DNA of 64,000 bases from Xanthomonas sp. XNM01 (GCF_014851915.1 NZ_JACVAP010000001.1:62001-126000); one strand, 5' to 3'. Numbered from the stretch's first letter, positions 7,610 through 15,785 are shown. A program made the numbers and translations. The notes: generated by a model from the letters alone, not told the origin.

Positions 7610-9783
7610 TCGATCACCCGGATCGGGATGAAATGACCATCGCGGCCGACCGGGGTCTGCGGCAGGCCCGCCTTCTCGCGGCGCTTGCGCTCCCTGGCCA
7701 GCGGCGGGCAGGCGTGGTCGTCGTAGTAGAGCACCATGCAGTCCAGGCACTGCATGCACTCGGTCGGGTCGATCCGCCCCTGCGGGTCGATCGCCTGCGA
7801 GCCGCAGCCGGCCGCGCAGGCCTTGCAGGTGGTGCAGTCGCTCTTGCGCCACAGGCCGAAGACCCGCCAGCGCGACGGGATCGCCAGCGCCGCGCCGAGC
7901 GGGCACAGGTACTTGCAGAACGGCCGCTCCATGAACATCGCCGCGACCATCAGCAGGCACCAGAACAGCACGAACGGCCAGCTGCGGGTCCAGACGTGGA
8001 CCAGGAAGGTGGTCTTGAACGGCTCGACCTCGGCCAGGCGCTCGGCCAGCGCCATCGAATGGAACGAGGCGGCCACCAGCACCAGCAGCACCACGTACTT
8101 CAGCCAGCGCAGCCGGTGGTGCCAGCGCGCCGGCAGGGCGAACTGCCAGCGGCGCAGCCCGATCCGGCCGGCGAACTTGTACAGCAGCTCGCTCAGCGAG
8201 CCGTACGGGCACAGCCAGCCGCAGAACACGCCGCGCCCCCACAGCACGATGCTGATCGCGATGAAGATCCAGAACAGGAAGATCAGCGGATCGCTCAGGA
8301 ACAGGTCCCAGCGCCAGCCATCGAACACCGCGTGGATCAGGGTGAGCACCTGCACGACCGAGGGCTGGGCGAGCTGGCCGAAACCGACGTACACCACCGC
8401 CACCGTCCACACCGCGATGTGCGGCCACAGCACCCAGCGTTTGTCGGTGCGGCGCGCGCGCGCGGCCCAGCGCCGGTGGGTGGCGTAGAACGCGGTGGTG
8501 AAGCCCAGCAGGGCCAGGAACGCGGCGATCTCCCAGCGCTTGGCCGACCAGATCTTGCGCCAGGCCGGCACCGGGACCTCGATGGTCGGGCGCCCGCCTT
8601 CCAGGTAATGCGCGGGCAGCCAGTATTCGCTGTCGAAGTTGGCGAACTCGGTCTCGGTCCCTCCGCTGGACAGGTTGGCCAGGAAGGTCAGGCGCCATGG
8701 GTACGCGGACGAGAATGCCTCGTCGCGCAGGATGAAGATGCCGGACTCGCGGTAGGCGGGCGCCCCGACGGCCTGCACGCCGTGCAGGTTGAGGTAGTCG
8801 GTGTCGCGGAAGCTGTGGGTGTCGACGTCCTGCGAGACCTGGATGCGGTCGTAGATGCCGCCGCGGACGAAGGCCGAGCCCTTGAACGAGCTGCTGCCGC
8901 TGCCGATCACGAACAGCGCGTGCTCGCCCGGCTGCAGGTCGTCCATCAGCCGCCGGTAGCCCTGCGCGCCGAGGATGCTGGTGCCGATCGCCGGCGCGTT
9001 GAGGTAGCCGAACCACAGGTCGATGAAGGGCTCGCCGGTGTCGCGCGCGCCGACCTGCGCCTGGCTCACGGTCAGGCGGCGCACGCTGCCCTCGCGCACC
9101 AGCGTGTCCCAGTCGCGTACCGCGCCATCGTCGCTGAAGCGGCCCTGCGGGCGCGCCACCGCCTGCAGCAGGCCGACCTGGCGGGCGACCGCATGGCTGC
9201 CGCGACTGACCAGCTGGTTCTCGGCGATCACCGTGACCGTCGCGCCGCTGACCGCCTTCAATGGCACGTAGTCGCCGGTCGCCCGGCCCAGCTCGAAGCG
9301 GGCACCGGCCGGGCTGCCGGTGTACTGGGCGATGTAGGCGTCCAGTTTCTCCTCGGGGATGCCGGCCAGCAGGATCGGTTCGCTGTGCTTGAGGATGCGC
9401 GCGCCGCTGATGCGGCCCTGCGCATCCATGCCCACCAGGGTGACGATGGGCTTGCCCGAGTAGCCGACGATCTCCGGCGCCACGTCGGTGGACAGGAACA
9501 CGTAGCCGACGACTTCCTCGCCCCCCGTGCCGTCGCGCAGGCCGGTGACGAAGGCCGGATTGCCGGTGCGCAGCGAGAAGCGCTGCGCGCCCGGCAGCAC
9601 GCTGGTACAGGGCGCATGCCGGCACAGGTCGGGATCGGCGAACAGCGCGTCGGGCAGGTCGGCCTCGTAGGAGCCGGCCTGCGCGGGCGCGGCAAAGGCG
9701 GATGCGAACGCCAGTGCCAGGCAGGTCAGTGTCCAACGCAGCAGCAGCGCCACCAGCGGGGAGGAGGGAAGAGGTCCTGGCAT
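7606..9783 (-). CDS. nosR: NosR, membrane flavo-iron-sulfur protein for N2O reductase
   Basis: 725 residues, matching the known ~724. A signal peptide precedes a periplasmic FMN-binding domain with the flavinylation motif VSGATVT (near residue 178). Several membrane helices follow, with cytoplasmic CGWLCPYGS and CKYLCPLGA motifs, and then a ferredoxin domain (CTTCKACAAGCG, CMQCLDC) at the C-terminus. NosR is needed for nosZ expression and passes electrons from the quinol pool to NosZ. The start at 9783 follows CCAGGAGCG. It lies 35 bases downstream of a cytochrome c gene in the same operon. Confidence 0.96.
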   Translation of the reverse strand: MPGPLPSSPLVALLLRWTLTCLALAFASAFAAPAQAGSYEADLPDALFADPDLCRHAPCTSVLPGAQRFSLRTGNPAFVTGLRDGTGGEEVVGYVFLSTDVAPEIVGYSGKPIVTLVGMDAQGRISGARILKHSEPILLAGIPEEKLDAYIAQYTGSPAGARFELGRATGDYVPLKAVSGATVTVIAENQLVSRGSHAVARQVGLLQAVARPQGRFSDDGAVRDWDTLVREGSVRRLTVSQAQVGARDTGEPFIDLWFGYLNAPAIGTSILGAQGYRRLMDDLQPGEHALFVIGSGSSSFKGSAFVRGGIYDRIQVSQDVDTHSFRDTDYLNLHGVQAVGAPAYRESGIFILRDEAFSSAYPWRLTFLANLSSGGTETEFANFDSEYWLPAHYLEGGRPTIEVPVPAWRKIWSAKRWEIAAFLALLGFTTAFYATHRRWAARARRTDKRWVLWPHIAVWTVAVVYVGFGQLAQPSVVQVLTLIHAVFDGWRWDLFLSDPLIFLFWIFIAISIVLWGRGVFCGWLCPYGSLSELLYKFAGRIGLRRWQFALPARWHHRLRWLKYVVLLVLVAASFHSMALAERLAEVEPFKTTFLVHVWTRSWPFVLFWCLLMVAAMFMERPFCKYLCPLGAALAIPSRWRVFGLWRKSDCTTCKACAAGCGSQAIDPQGRIDPTECMQCLDCMVLYYDDHACPPLARERKRREKAGLPQTPVGRDGHFIPIRVIE

Positions 9784-9818
9784 CGCGTCGCTCCTGGCCG
9801 GTGTGTGCCGGCGCCCGC

Positions 9819-10268
9819 CTACTGGGCCTTGGACACCATGTAGTCCACCGCGGCCTTGACCGTGTCGTCGTCCAGCGACGGATTGCCGCCGCGTGCGGGC
9901 ATCGCGCCGCTCTCGCCGACATAGCCTTCGATCGCGTGCGTGTGCAGCACGTCCTGGCCCTGCGCGATGCGCGGCGCCCACTGTTCCTTGCTGCCCAGCA
10001 CCGGCGCACCCAGCGCGGTGGTCGCATGGCAGACCGCGCAGGTCTTCTGGTAGGTCTCCTCGCCGATGCCGCCGGCGTCTGCCGCCCCAGCTGCCACGGC
10101 GACCGGTTCTGCGGCCGGTTCGGCAGCAGCGGGTTCGGTCACCGTCGCCGCCGGTGCGGTGTCGGCCGCGGCGGTGGAGGACTCCGGTGCATCCGCAGCA
10201 CCGCAACCGGCCAGCGCCAGGGCCAGCAGCGCGAGTGCGGAATGACGCAGAACGGGAAGGCTTTTCAT
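9819..10268 (-). CDS. Lipoprotein c-type cytochrome of the nos operon (cytochrome c5-like)
   Basis: 149 residues: lipoprotein signal ALLALALAGCG (Cys22), an Ala/Pro/Glu/Thr-rich tether of about 45 residues, then a class-I cytochrome domain with one heme site CAVCH and a late Met ligand candidate in GAMPARGG. It is the first gene of the leftward nos operon. Lipid anchoring and position suggest an electron carrier between quinol-linked donors and NosZ, comparable in role to NosC-type proteins. The start at 10268 follows CGGAGACC. It sits behind a perfect FNR/Anr box. Confidence 0.88.
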   Translation of the reverse strand: MKSLPVLRHSALALLALALAGCGAADAPESSTAAADTAPAATVTEPAAAEPAAEPVAVAAGAADAGGIGEETYQKTCAVCHATTALGAPVLGSKEQWAPRIAQGQDVLHTHAIEGYVGESGAMPARGGNPSLDDDTVKAAVDYMVSKAQ

Positions 10269-10359
10269 GAGGTCTCCGGATGACGTGGCGGTCTGCTGCG
10301 CGACCGCGGGCATGCGGTCGATCCGGTGGGCAAGGTAGGCCGCGCGACCGGGCGCCGCA

Positions 10360-10373
10360 TTGACGTAGATCAA
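10360..10373. promoter_or_regulatory. FNR/Anr box TTGACGTAGATCAA for nosC-nosR
   Basis: Perfect TTGAY-N4-RTCAA. On the minus strand the -10 hexamer TACCTT (10337-10332) follows after exactly 22 bases, the class II FNR geometry. This predicts transcription from about 10325, a leader of ~57 nt to the cytochrome start. Confidence 0.85.
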
Positions 10374-10681
10374 CGTGCGACGGGCCGCGGATGCGGCGAC
10401 ATGCGCCGTGCGGCGATGGCGCATGACGCGCAGTGAAAGGCACGTGGAACGCGTTCGCTCGACGCAGCCATGCGCGTCCTCGATCTGCACGTGTCTTCGA
10501 TCCGGGAGGGCGTCGCTGCCGTTGCATCTGCGTGCGTCGCTGCACGGCCCATCGCGGCGATCCGCGCTGCCTCATCGGTGTGTGCGTGGCAACGGGGCCA
10601 CGGGCGATGCCGGCCGCCGCGGGTTCGCGCGACGTGCGTTGGAGTGGGTAGCACGTTATCGGCGCCGCGGGGTGCGACGCA

Positions 10682-10695
10682 TTGACGCAGGTCAA
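10682..10695. promoter_or_regulatory. FNR/Anr box TTGACGCAGGTCAA for nosZ
   Basis: Perfect TTGAY-N4-RTCAA, followed after 23 bases by the -10 hexamer TAGACT (10719-10724). The predicted transcript starts near 10731, about 47 nt before the nosZ ATG. Confidence 0.87.
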
Positions 10696-10777
10696 TGTGC
10701 CGATGTCACGGGGCTGCCTAGACTGCGACGCCCCGACACGCAATGAACCGATTCCAGCGCTCTCAAAGGGGGCCGAT

Positions 10778-12715
10778 ATGAAGGACACACAAGACGTCAT
10801 GAACAACCCGGGACGTCGCAGATTCCTGGGAACGACGGCCCTGGCCGGCGCCGGCCTCGCAGGCACTGCCGCGATCGGGCTGGTGGGCTGCGCCGACAAG
10901 GGCGCCGGTGCGGCGGCCGGGGCCGCTGCAGGCGGCACCAGCGCGGGCAGCGCGCCGCTGCACGGCAGGTTCGAAGTCGCACCGGGCAAGCTCGACGAGT
11001 ACTACGTGCTGTCCTCGGGCGGCCACTCCGGCGAGGTGCGGATCTACGGTTGCCCGTCCGGACGCACGCTCAAGCGCATCCCGGTGTTCAACATCGACCC
11101 GATGGTGGGCTGGGGCATCACCAACGAGTCGCGCGCGATCATCGGCACGCGCCCGGATGGCCAGCTCAAGTACTGGACCGGCGACACCCACCACGTGCAG
11201 GGCTCGTACGCCGACGGCACCTACGACGGCAAGTTCTTCTGGGTCAACGACAAGCTGCACAGCCGCGTCGCCCGCATCCGTGGCGACACCTTCGAAGTCG
11301 ACCGCATCACCGACCTGCCCAACGTGCAGGGCCACCACGGCATCTTCACCGACAAGCGCGATCCGGTGGATGCGGCGCTCAACCACACCACACGCGTGTT
11401 CGCCGGTGCCGAGTTCCACATCCCGCTGCCCAACGACGGCCGCGACATGGACACGCCGGACAAGTACGGCTGCCTGTTCTCCTGCATCGACGCGGAGACC
11501 ATGGAGGTGCGCTGGCAGTGCCAGGTCGACGGCAACATGGACCTGGTCGCCACCTCGTACGACGGCAAGTACGCCGCGTCCAACCAGTACAACGTGGAGG
11601 GCGGCGTCCACTACGAGGACATGATGTCGGCCGAGCACGATGCCTGCGTGTTCTTCGACATCGCGCGGATCGAGGCGGCGGTGGCCGAGGGCCGCTTCAC
11701 CACCATCGGCGACTCCAGGGTGCCTGTCGTGGACGGGCGCAAGGCGGCCAATCCGGACGCCAAGACCGCGCTGACCTGCTACGTGCCGATCCCGAAGAAC
11801 CCGCACGGCGTCAACGCCAGCCCGGACGGCAAGTACTTCGTGTGCTCGGGCAAGCTGTCGCCGACCTGTTCGGTGATCGAGCTGGCGAAGATCGAGCAGT
11901 GGTTCGCCGGCAGCCTGGAGAAGGCGCGCGACGCGGTGATCGCCGAGCCGAACGTCGGCCTGGGCCCGCTGCACACCGCCTTCGACGGCCGCGGCAACGC
12001 GTACACCACGCTGTTCCTGGACAGCAAGATCGTGAAGTGGAACGTGGACGCGGCCATCGCCGAGTTCGCCGGCGACAAGACCGCCAAGGTGATCCTGGAC
12101 AGCGTGGACGTGCACTACCAGCCCGGCCACGGCTACACCTCGATGGGCGAAACCAAGAACGCCGACGGCAAGTACTTCAACTCCGGCAACAAGTTCTCCA
12201 AGGACCGCTTCCTGCCGGTCGGGCCGCTGCATGTCGAGACCGAGCAGCTGATCGACATCTCCGGCGACAAGATGACGCTGATCCACGACCACACCGCGTA
12301 TCCGGAGCCGCATGACGCGCTGCTGATCCACGCGTCGGTGATCAAGACCAAACAGATCTACGACATCGACGAGTTCCCGAACGCGGTCAAGACCGAGGCC
12401 GACGTCGGCATCGAGCGCGACGGCAACAAGGTGCACGTGAAGCTGAACTCGCGCGCGCCGACCTTCGCGATGCGCGAGTTCACGGTGAAGAAGGGCGATG
12501 TGGTCACCATCACCCTGACCAACCTGGACAAGGTCGAGGACCTGACCCACGGCTTCGGCATCCCGATGTACAACGTCAACTTCATCGTCAACCCGCAGGA
12601 GACCAAGTCGGTGACGTTCCTGGCCGACAAGGCCGGCGTGTACTGGTGCTACTGCACGCACTTCTGCCACGCGCTGCACCTGGAGATGCGCTCGCGCATG
12701 ATCGTCGAGGGCTGA
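10778..12715 (+). CDS. nosZ: Nitrous-oxide reductase, clade I (Tat-exported)
   Basis: 645 residues. The twin-arginine signal RRRFLG (residues 13-18) with a following hydrophobic stretch fits clade I NosZ, exported folded by Tat. The beta-propeller domain carries CuZ histidines (for example GHHGIF and PEPHDALLIH). The C-terminal cupredoxin has the CuA site C626-x3-C630-x3-H634-x2-M637 in CTHFCHALHLEM. It reduces N2O to N2 in the periplasm. The ATG at 10778 was chosen over an earlier in-frame start because it follows AAAGGGGG and gives the correct Tat leader. A strong terminator follows. Confidence 0.97.
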   Translation: MKDTQDVMNNPGRRRFLGTTALAGAGLAGTAAIGLVGCADKGAGAAAGAAAGGTSAGSAPLHGRFEVAPGKLDEYYVLSSGGHSGEVRIYGCPSGRTLKRIPVFNIDPMVGWGITNESRAIIGTRPDGQLKYWTGDTHHVQGSYADGTYDGKFFWVNDKLHSRVARIRGDTFEVDRITDLPNVQGHHGIFTDKRDPVDAALNHTTRVFAGAEFHIPLPNDGRDMDTPDKYGCLFSCIDAETMEVRWQCQVDGNMDLVATSYDGKYAASNQYNVEGGVHYEDMMSAEHDACVFFDIARIEAAVAEGRFTTIGDSRVPVVDGRKAANPDAKTALTCYVPIPKNPHGVNASPDGKYFVCSGKLSPTCSVIELAKIEQWFAGSLEKARDAVIAEPNVGLGPLHTAFDGRGNAYTTLFLDSKIVKWNVDAAIAEFAGDKTAKVILDSVDVHYQPGHGYTSMGETKNADGKYFNSGNKFSKDRFLPVGPLHVETEQLIDISGDKMTLIHDHTAYPEPHDALLIHASVIKTKQIYDIDEFPNAVKTEADVGIERDGNKVHVKLNSRAPTFAMREFTVKKGDVVTITLTNLDKVEDLTHGFGIPMYNVNFIVNPQETKSVTFLADKAGVYWCYCTHFCHALHLEMRSRMIVEG

Positions 12716-12734
12716 CCGGTCGCATGCTCCAATG

Positions 12735-12768
12735 AAAAACCCCGCATCGGACGATGCGGGGTTTTTTT
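12735..12768 (+). terminator. Intrinsic terminator of nosZ
   Basis: CCCCGCATC (12740-12748), a four-base loop GGAC, then GATGCGGGG (12753-12761), preceded by AAAAA and followed by seven T. It may also end the leftward transcript upstream of it less efficiently, through the A-tract on the other side. Confidence 0.93.
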
Positions 12769-12815
12769 GTGCCTGCGGAGTGGACGCGCGGGCGCGGCCC
12801 GTGCGCGCGGCGAGG

Positions 12816-13655
12816 TCAGCGGCTTCCGGCCTCGCGCGCGGCGCGCAGCACGCGCGCGCCACGCTGCAGCACGATGCGCTGGGCCAGCGGCAGGTCTTCC
12901 CAGGGCATGCGGTCGAGCAGGTTGCGCACGGTCAGGCCCAGCTCGACGTCACCGGTCAGTACCAGCCGGCGCTGGAAGAACAGCGTGTCGGCATCCTCCA
13001 GGCGGCTGGCCAGCAGGGCCAGGTCGGTCGCGCTGCCGCGCACGGTCGCTTCGGCCGGTGCATCGCAGACCCGCAGCCGGCCGGCATTCCAGACCAGCAC
13101 CCAGTGCAGGCCGAGGTCGTCGATGTCGATGCCGAGCCGGCGGTCTTCGATCAGCGCCAGCGCAGCGGCGTCGATGCCGGCCAGCGACCTGCCCAGCAGG
13201 CGTTCGACCAGCGGCGCCTGCAGGCGGGCCGGCAGGCGCGCGAGCAGTGGCCGCCAGCGGCGGGGAGGCGGGAGCAGGCGCAGCATCCGGCGCGGGAGCG
13301 TGGGCGACAGCGTGTCGACGATCATCGGGCGTGTCCGGGAAGGGAAGGAGGTCTGTGCCTGCTGGCGGCAGGCGTCGGAGATCAGCGTGCGCATCAGGGC
13401 GTCGGCGGTGTCGCGCGGCACCGCGACATGGCCGGCGACCCGGCGTGCGCGTGCCAGCACCTGGGCCTCGCGGGGACCATCGCGCAGCGGCAGCCCGGCG
13501 ATCTGCTTGCCGTGCGCGGCCGCGCGGACCAGGTGGCGGCGCAGTCCGGCCAGCGCGACCACCGCATCGTCGACGTGGTCGATGGCATGGCGTGCGCCAC
13601 CCAGGGCGCCGCGGGCCAGGCGCCGCAGTGGAACGGATCGGGGGAATACGGGCAT
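12816..13655 (-). CDS. ubiT: Fusion of AroQ-type chorismate mutase and UbiT (SCP2) domain
   Basis: 279 residues. Residues ~111-279 are UbiT: an SCP2-like lipid-binding domain with the diagnostic DADTLFFQRRLVLTGDVELG and a late NLLD helix. UbiT helps UbiUV in O2-independent ubiquinone synthesis. Residues ~18-101 align without gaps to the AroQ chorismate mutase of E. coli: R22, R39, K50, D59, R62, E63 and Q99 match its catalytic R11, R28, K39, D48, R51, E52 and Q88; S84 is Ala. An internal ATG at 13325 could give UbiT alone (~169 residues, near the usual 174), but ribosome-binding signal there is weak. An FNR-like box lies 67 bp upstream. The UbiT half is secure; activity of the mutase half is inference. 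Confidence 0.9.
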   Translation of the reverse strand: MPVFPRSVPLRRLARGALGGARHAIDHVDDAVVALAGLRRHLVRAAAHGKQIAGLPLRDGPREAQVLARARRVAGHVAVPRDTADALMRTLISDACRQQAQTSFPSRTRPMIVDTLSPTLPRRMLRLLPPPRRWRPLLARLPARLQAPLVERLLGRSLAGIDAAALALIEDRRLGIDIDDLGLHWVLVWNAGRLRVCDAPAEATVRGSATDLALLASRLEDADTLFFQRRLVLTGDVELGLTVRNLLDRMPWEDLPLAQRIVLQRGARVLRAAREAGSR

Positions 13656-13715
13656 GCACCTGCCTTGTGGAAGTACGGTCGCTGGCGATGCTAGCGAGCG
13701 CTCCGCCCCAGCGGT

Positions 13716-13729
13716 CTGACCCACGTCAA
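13716..13729. promoter_or_regulatory. FNR/Anr-like box CTGACCCACGTCAA for ubiT
   Basis: Read leftward it is TTGACGTGGGTCAG, one mismatch from consensus. The -10 hexamer TAGCAT (13693-13688) follows after exactly 22 bases, centred correctly for a leftward promoter. It overlaps the end of the DGC gene. Confidence 0.72.
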
Positions 13730-14151
13730 GGGCGCCGGGCTTCGTCGTCGGCCGGTGCGTCGGTGGAGGCGTCCGCATCGGACGCGGCGGCCAGATGCCG
13801 CACGGCCGGCAGCACGTGCGCTGCATGGACGGCGTCGGCTTCGTCGCGGTCGAAATCGGCATGGCGGCGCTTGCGCACGCCGTAGTCCGACAGGGTCAGG
13901 TGCACGTCCGGCACCACGCCGGCCTGGGCCAGGCAGGCGCGCACGCAATGCAGCACGCAGCCGTCCAGCGCCACGATCGCCCGTCCCGAGCGCGCGGTGC
14001 GGACCAGGCCGGTCACGCCGCCGCCCACGCCGGCGATGCACGACATCTCGGCGACGCCGGCGCGGTCGAGCCGCAGCGCCAGGGCATTGGCCATCTGCGC
14101 GGCGCTCGAGCAGCCCGAACAGCTGTAGACCAGCGGCGGCTTGCCGCTCAT
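13726..14151 (-). CDS. DGC-domain putative zinc-binding protein
   Basis: 141 residues with the DGC-family cysteine set: YSCSGCSS at the N-terminus, EMSCIAGVGGG, and IVALDGCVLHCVRACL, which contains the name-giving Asp-Gly-Cys. The last ~25 residues are acidic and probably disordered. The family is annotated as putative zinc-binding and its function is not established. It is the third gene of a coupled operon (ATGA overlap with the membrane protein before it) behind an FNR-like box, so a role in nitrosative or anaerobic metabolism is inferred. Confidence 0.85.
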   Translation of the reverse strand: MSGKPPLVYSCSGCSSAAQMANALALRLDRAGVAEMSCIAGVGGGVTGLVRTARSGRAIVALDGCVLHCVRACLAQAGVVPDVHLTLSDYGVRKRRHADFDRDEADAVHAAHVLPAVRHLAAASDADASTDAPADDEARRP

Positions 14152-15407
14152 GCAGGCGTTCCGTGTTCGCGTGCGAAGGCCCGCGCGCGGTGCAGACAGC
14201 GCAGTACGCAGGCGGTGCTGATGGCGTACGCGCCGATCAGCGCGAGGCCGGCGCCGGCCGTCAGCGCCGGCCGGATCGCCGTCGCCGTCAGCAGCGCCGC
14301 GGCCACGCAGTGCGCCGCCAGCGCGATCGCCTTGTCGCGGTCAGGCAGCAGCCGCCCGACCGCGGGAATGCGGACGCCGCGCGGGCAGCGGCCGCGCAGG
14401 GCGATCCAGCTCACGAAGGCGACGATCTCCAGCAGCATGCCGTTGACCAGCAGCGGAATGCCGATGCCGATGCCGAGCACGCCGGCGAGCATGCCGGCGC
14501 GTTCTGAGACGCCGGCCGCGGCGATGCAGGTCGCTACGCCCGCCGCGAGAAGGGCCACGCTGCCGGCACGCCAGAAGCCGACCAGGGCCGGGTTGCGCCG
14601 GTGCGGTGGCCGCCACTGCAGCCGGAGCACGGTCAGGCCGAAACCGATCGCGGCCAGTGCCAGCGCCGGCACCAGCATCGGCGCCGGCGCACCGGCCAGG
14701 CGCCCGATCACACCGGCCAGCAGCACGCTGCCGATGGCGGTCAGGCCGGCGGCCAGCCACCAGGCGGGAATCGCGGCCGTGCCCTGGAACATCGGCACGG
14801 TCATGCTGCCGACCGCCAGCAGCAGGCCCAGCACCCAGCCGACCAGCCCCAGCGTGGCGTGCGCATCGACCAGCCGGTCCAGCGGCCAGGCCAGATGCCC
14901 GGCCAGGACCGCGGCGGCCAGCATGCCGGACACGACGGTGGCGCCGAGGGCGACGACCGCAGCGCCCAGGCCGGCACGCAGCACGCGTTGCGCCCCGCGC
15001 CGCAGCAGGGCCGGCAGCACCGGCGCGGCCACCACTACCAGCGCGGCGATCATCAGGGCCGAGGCGGGCAGCAGCAGGGCACGCAGATGCAGCAGGCCGC
15101 ACAGGAACAGGACCAGGCCGGCATTGAGGCCGGCATGCGCCCAGTGCGACAGCGGCAGACCCGCATGCGGCACGCCGGCGGCGACCGGCAGGAACTGCAG
15201 CATGCTGCCGAGCATCGCGTTGCCGAGCACGCCGAGGGTGAAGACATGCACCAGGGCCACCGTCGCCGGTGCCCAGCGGCCGAGCGCCAGCGCATCGGGC
15301 TGCGCGACCAGCAGCAGGCCGGCGACGATGCCCCACAGCGGCGAGGTCAGCAGGAAGCGCAGCGGCCGACCCGCCTGCGGCGCACGGGTCAGCGCCAGGC
15401 CGCTCAC
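14148..15407 (-). CDS. Polytopic membrane protein resembling NnrS / heme-copper oxidase subunit I
   Basis: 419 residues with about 12 hydrophobic helices. Conserved-looking histidines sit at helix edges: VHVFTLGVLGNAMLGSMLQF, LSHWAHAGLN and DAHATLGLVGWVLGLLL, reminiscent of haem-binding helices in NnrS and heme-copper proteins, though it is not a standard NnrS (that gene is at 28870-30114). A GTG start at 15407 overlaps the stop of the DUF2249 gene and the stop overlaps the DGC start, so three proteins are translated in series. Exact function unknown; a haem- or copper-related NO-stress role is a guess. Confidence 0.8.
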   Translation of the reverse strand: MSGLALTRAPQAGRPLRFLLTSPLWGIVAGLLLVAQPDALALGRWAPATVALVHVFTLGVLGNAMLGSMLQFLPVAAGVPHAGLPLSHWAHAGLNAGLVLFLCGLLHLRALLLPASALMIAALVVVAAPVLPALLRRGAQRVLRAGLGAAVVALGATVVSGMLAAAVLAGHLAWPLDRLVDAHATLGLVGWVLGLLLAVGSMTVPMFQGTAAIPAWWLAAGLTAIGSVLLAGVIGRLAGAPAPMLVPALALAAIGFGLTVLRLQWRPPHRRNPALVGFWRAGSVALLAAGVATCIAAAGVSERAGMLAGVLGIGIGIPLLVNGMLLEIVAFVSWIALRGRCPRGVRIPAVGRLLPDRDKAIALAAHCVAAALLTATAIRPALTAGAGLALIGAYAISTACVLRCLHRARAFAREHGTPA

Positions 15408-15655
15408 GGCCCCGGCCGGTCCGCCAGCAGCGCGGCGGCCGCATCGCGGCGGCAGATCGCGATCCGCGCGCTGCCGTCCTGCTGTTCGGCGACGCGCCAG
15501 ATGTAGCCCCATTCGTCCAGGATCGGCAGCAGCGGGCCGGGCGCCTGCGGAGTCAGCGCATCCAGGCGGGCGTCGGCGGGCAACGACAGCAGGGCGTCGA
15601 GGATGCGGTTCATCGGCTCCGGTGGCGGCAGATGGCGCAGGTCGAGGGCATGCAT
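15404..15655 (-). CDS. DUF2249 small protein
   Basis: 83 residues with the DUF2249 pattern LDLRHLPPPEPMNRILDAL, then PLLPILDEWGYIWRV. The family is common beside nnrS, hemerythrin and denitrification genes, but its biochemical role is unknown. It is the first gene of a coupled three-gene unit with the polytopic membrane protein and the DGC protein. The start at 15655 is 62 bp from an FNR-like box. Confidence 0.85.
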   Translation of the reverse strand: MHALDLRHLPPPEPMNRILDALLSLPADARLDALTPQAPGPLLPILDEWGYIWRVAEQQDGSARIAICRRDAAAALLADRPGP

Positions 15656-15710
15656 GGCAGGTCTCGGTGCGGGAATGCGCGCAGGGTCGCAGCGTCGGCC
15701 GCGGCCCGCC

Positions 15711-15724
15711 TTGACCTGCATCAG
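15711..15724. promoter_or_regulatory. FNR/Anr-like box for the DUF2249-membrane protein-DGC operon
   Basis: TTGACCTGCATCAG (leftward CTGATGCAGGTCAA), one mismatch. Twenty-two bases leftward the hexamer GACCCT keeps the -11 A and -7 T. Confidence 0.65.
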
Positions 15725-15771
15725 TCCTGCGCGTCTGTACAGGCGGGGTTGGGAGAGCGGCGCACGCGCGC

Positions 15772-15785
15772 TTGACCGCGGTCAT
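15772..15785. promoter_or_regulatory. FNR/Anr-like box for the porin gene
   Basis: TTGACCGCGGTCAT, one mismatch, followed after 23 bases by TACGGT (15809-15814) as -10. Predicted leader to the ATG at 15842 is ~20 nt. Confidence 0.7.

Larger units (their letters stand above)
10269..10777. other. nos divergent control region
   Basis: 509 bases between the leftward nosC-nosR operon and rightward nosZ. Each side has its own FNR/Anr box and -10 element. The ~300 bases between the two boxes show no gene-like frame and no strong hairpin. Confidence 0.7.

Noticed and set aside
10375-10746. Gene in the nos divergent region (plus-strand frame of 123 codons)
   Set aside because: No ribosome-binding site, Arg/Cys-rich chance composition, and it overlaps the nosZ box and -10 element.
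12816-13862. Longer version of the ubiT fusion starting at 13862
   Set aside because: The extra N-terminal part is Pro/Arg/Thr-rich, runs through the FNR box and the end of the DGC gene, and has no domain; the ATG at 13655 gives a clean AroQ start.
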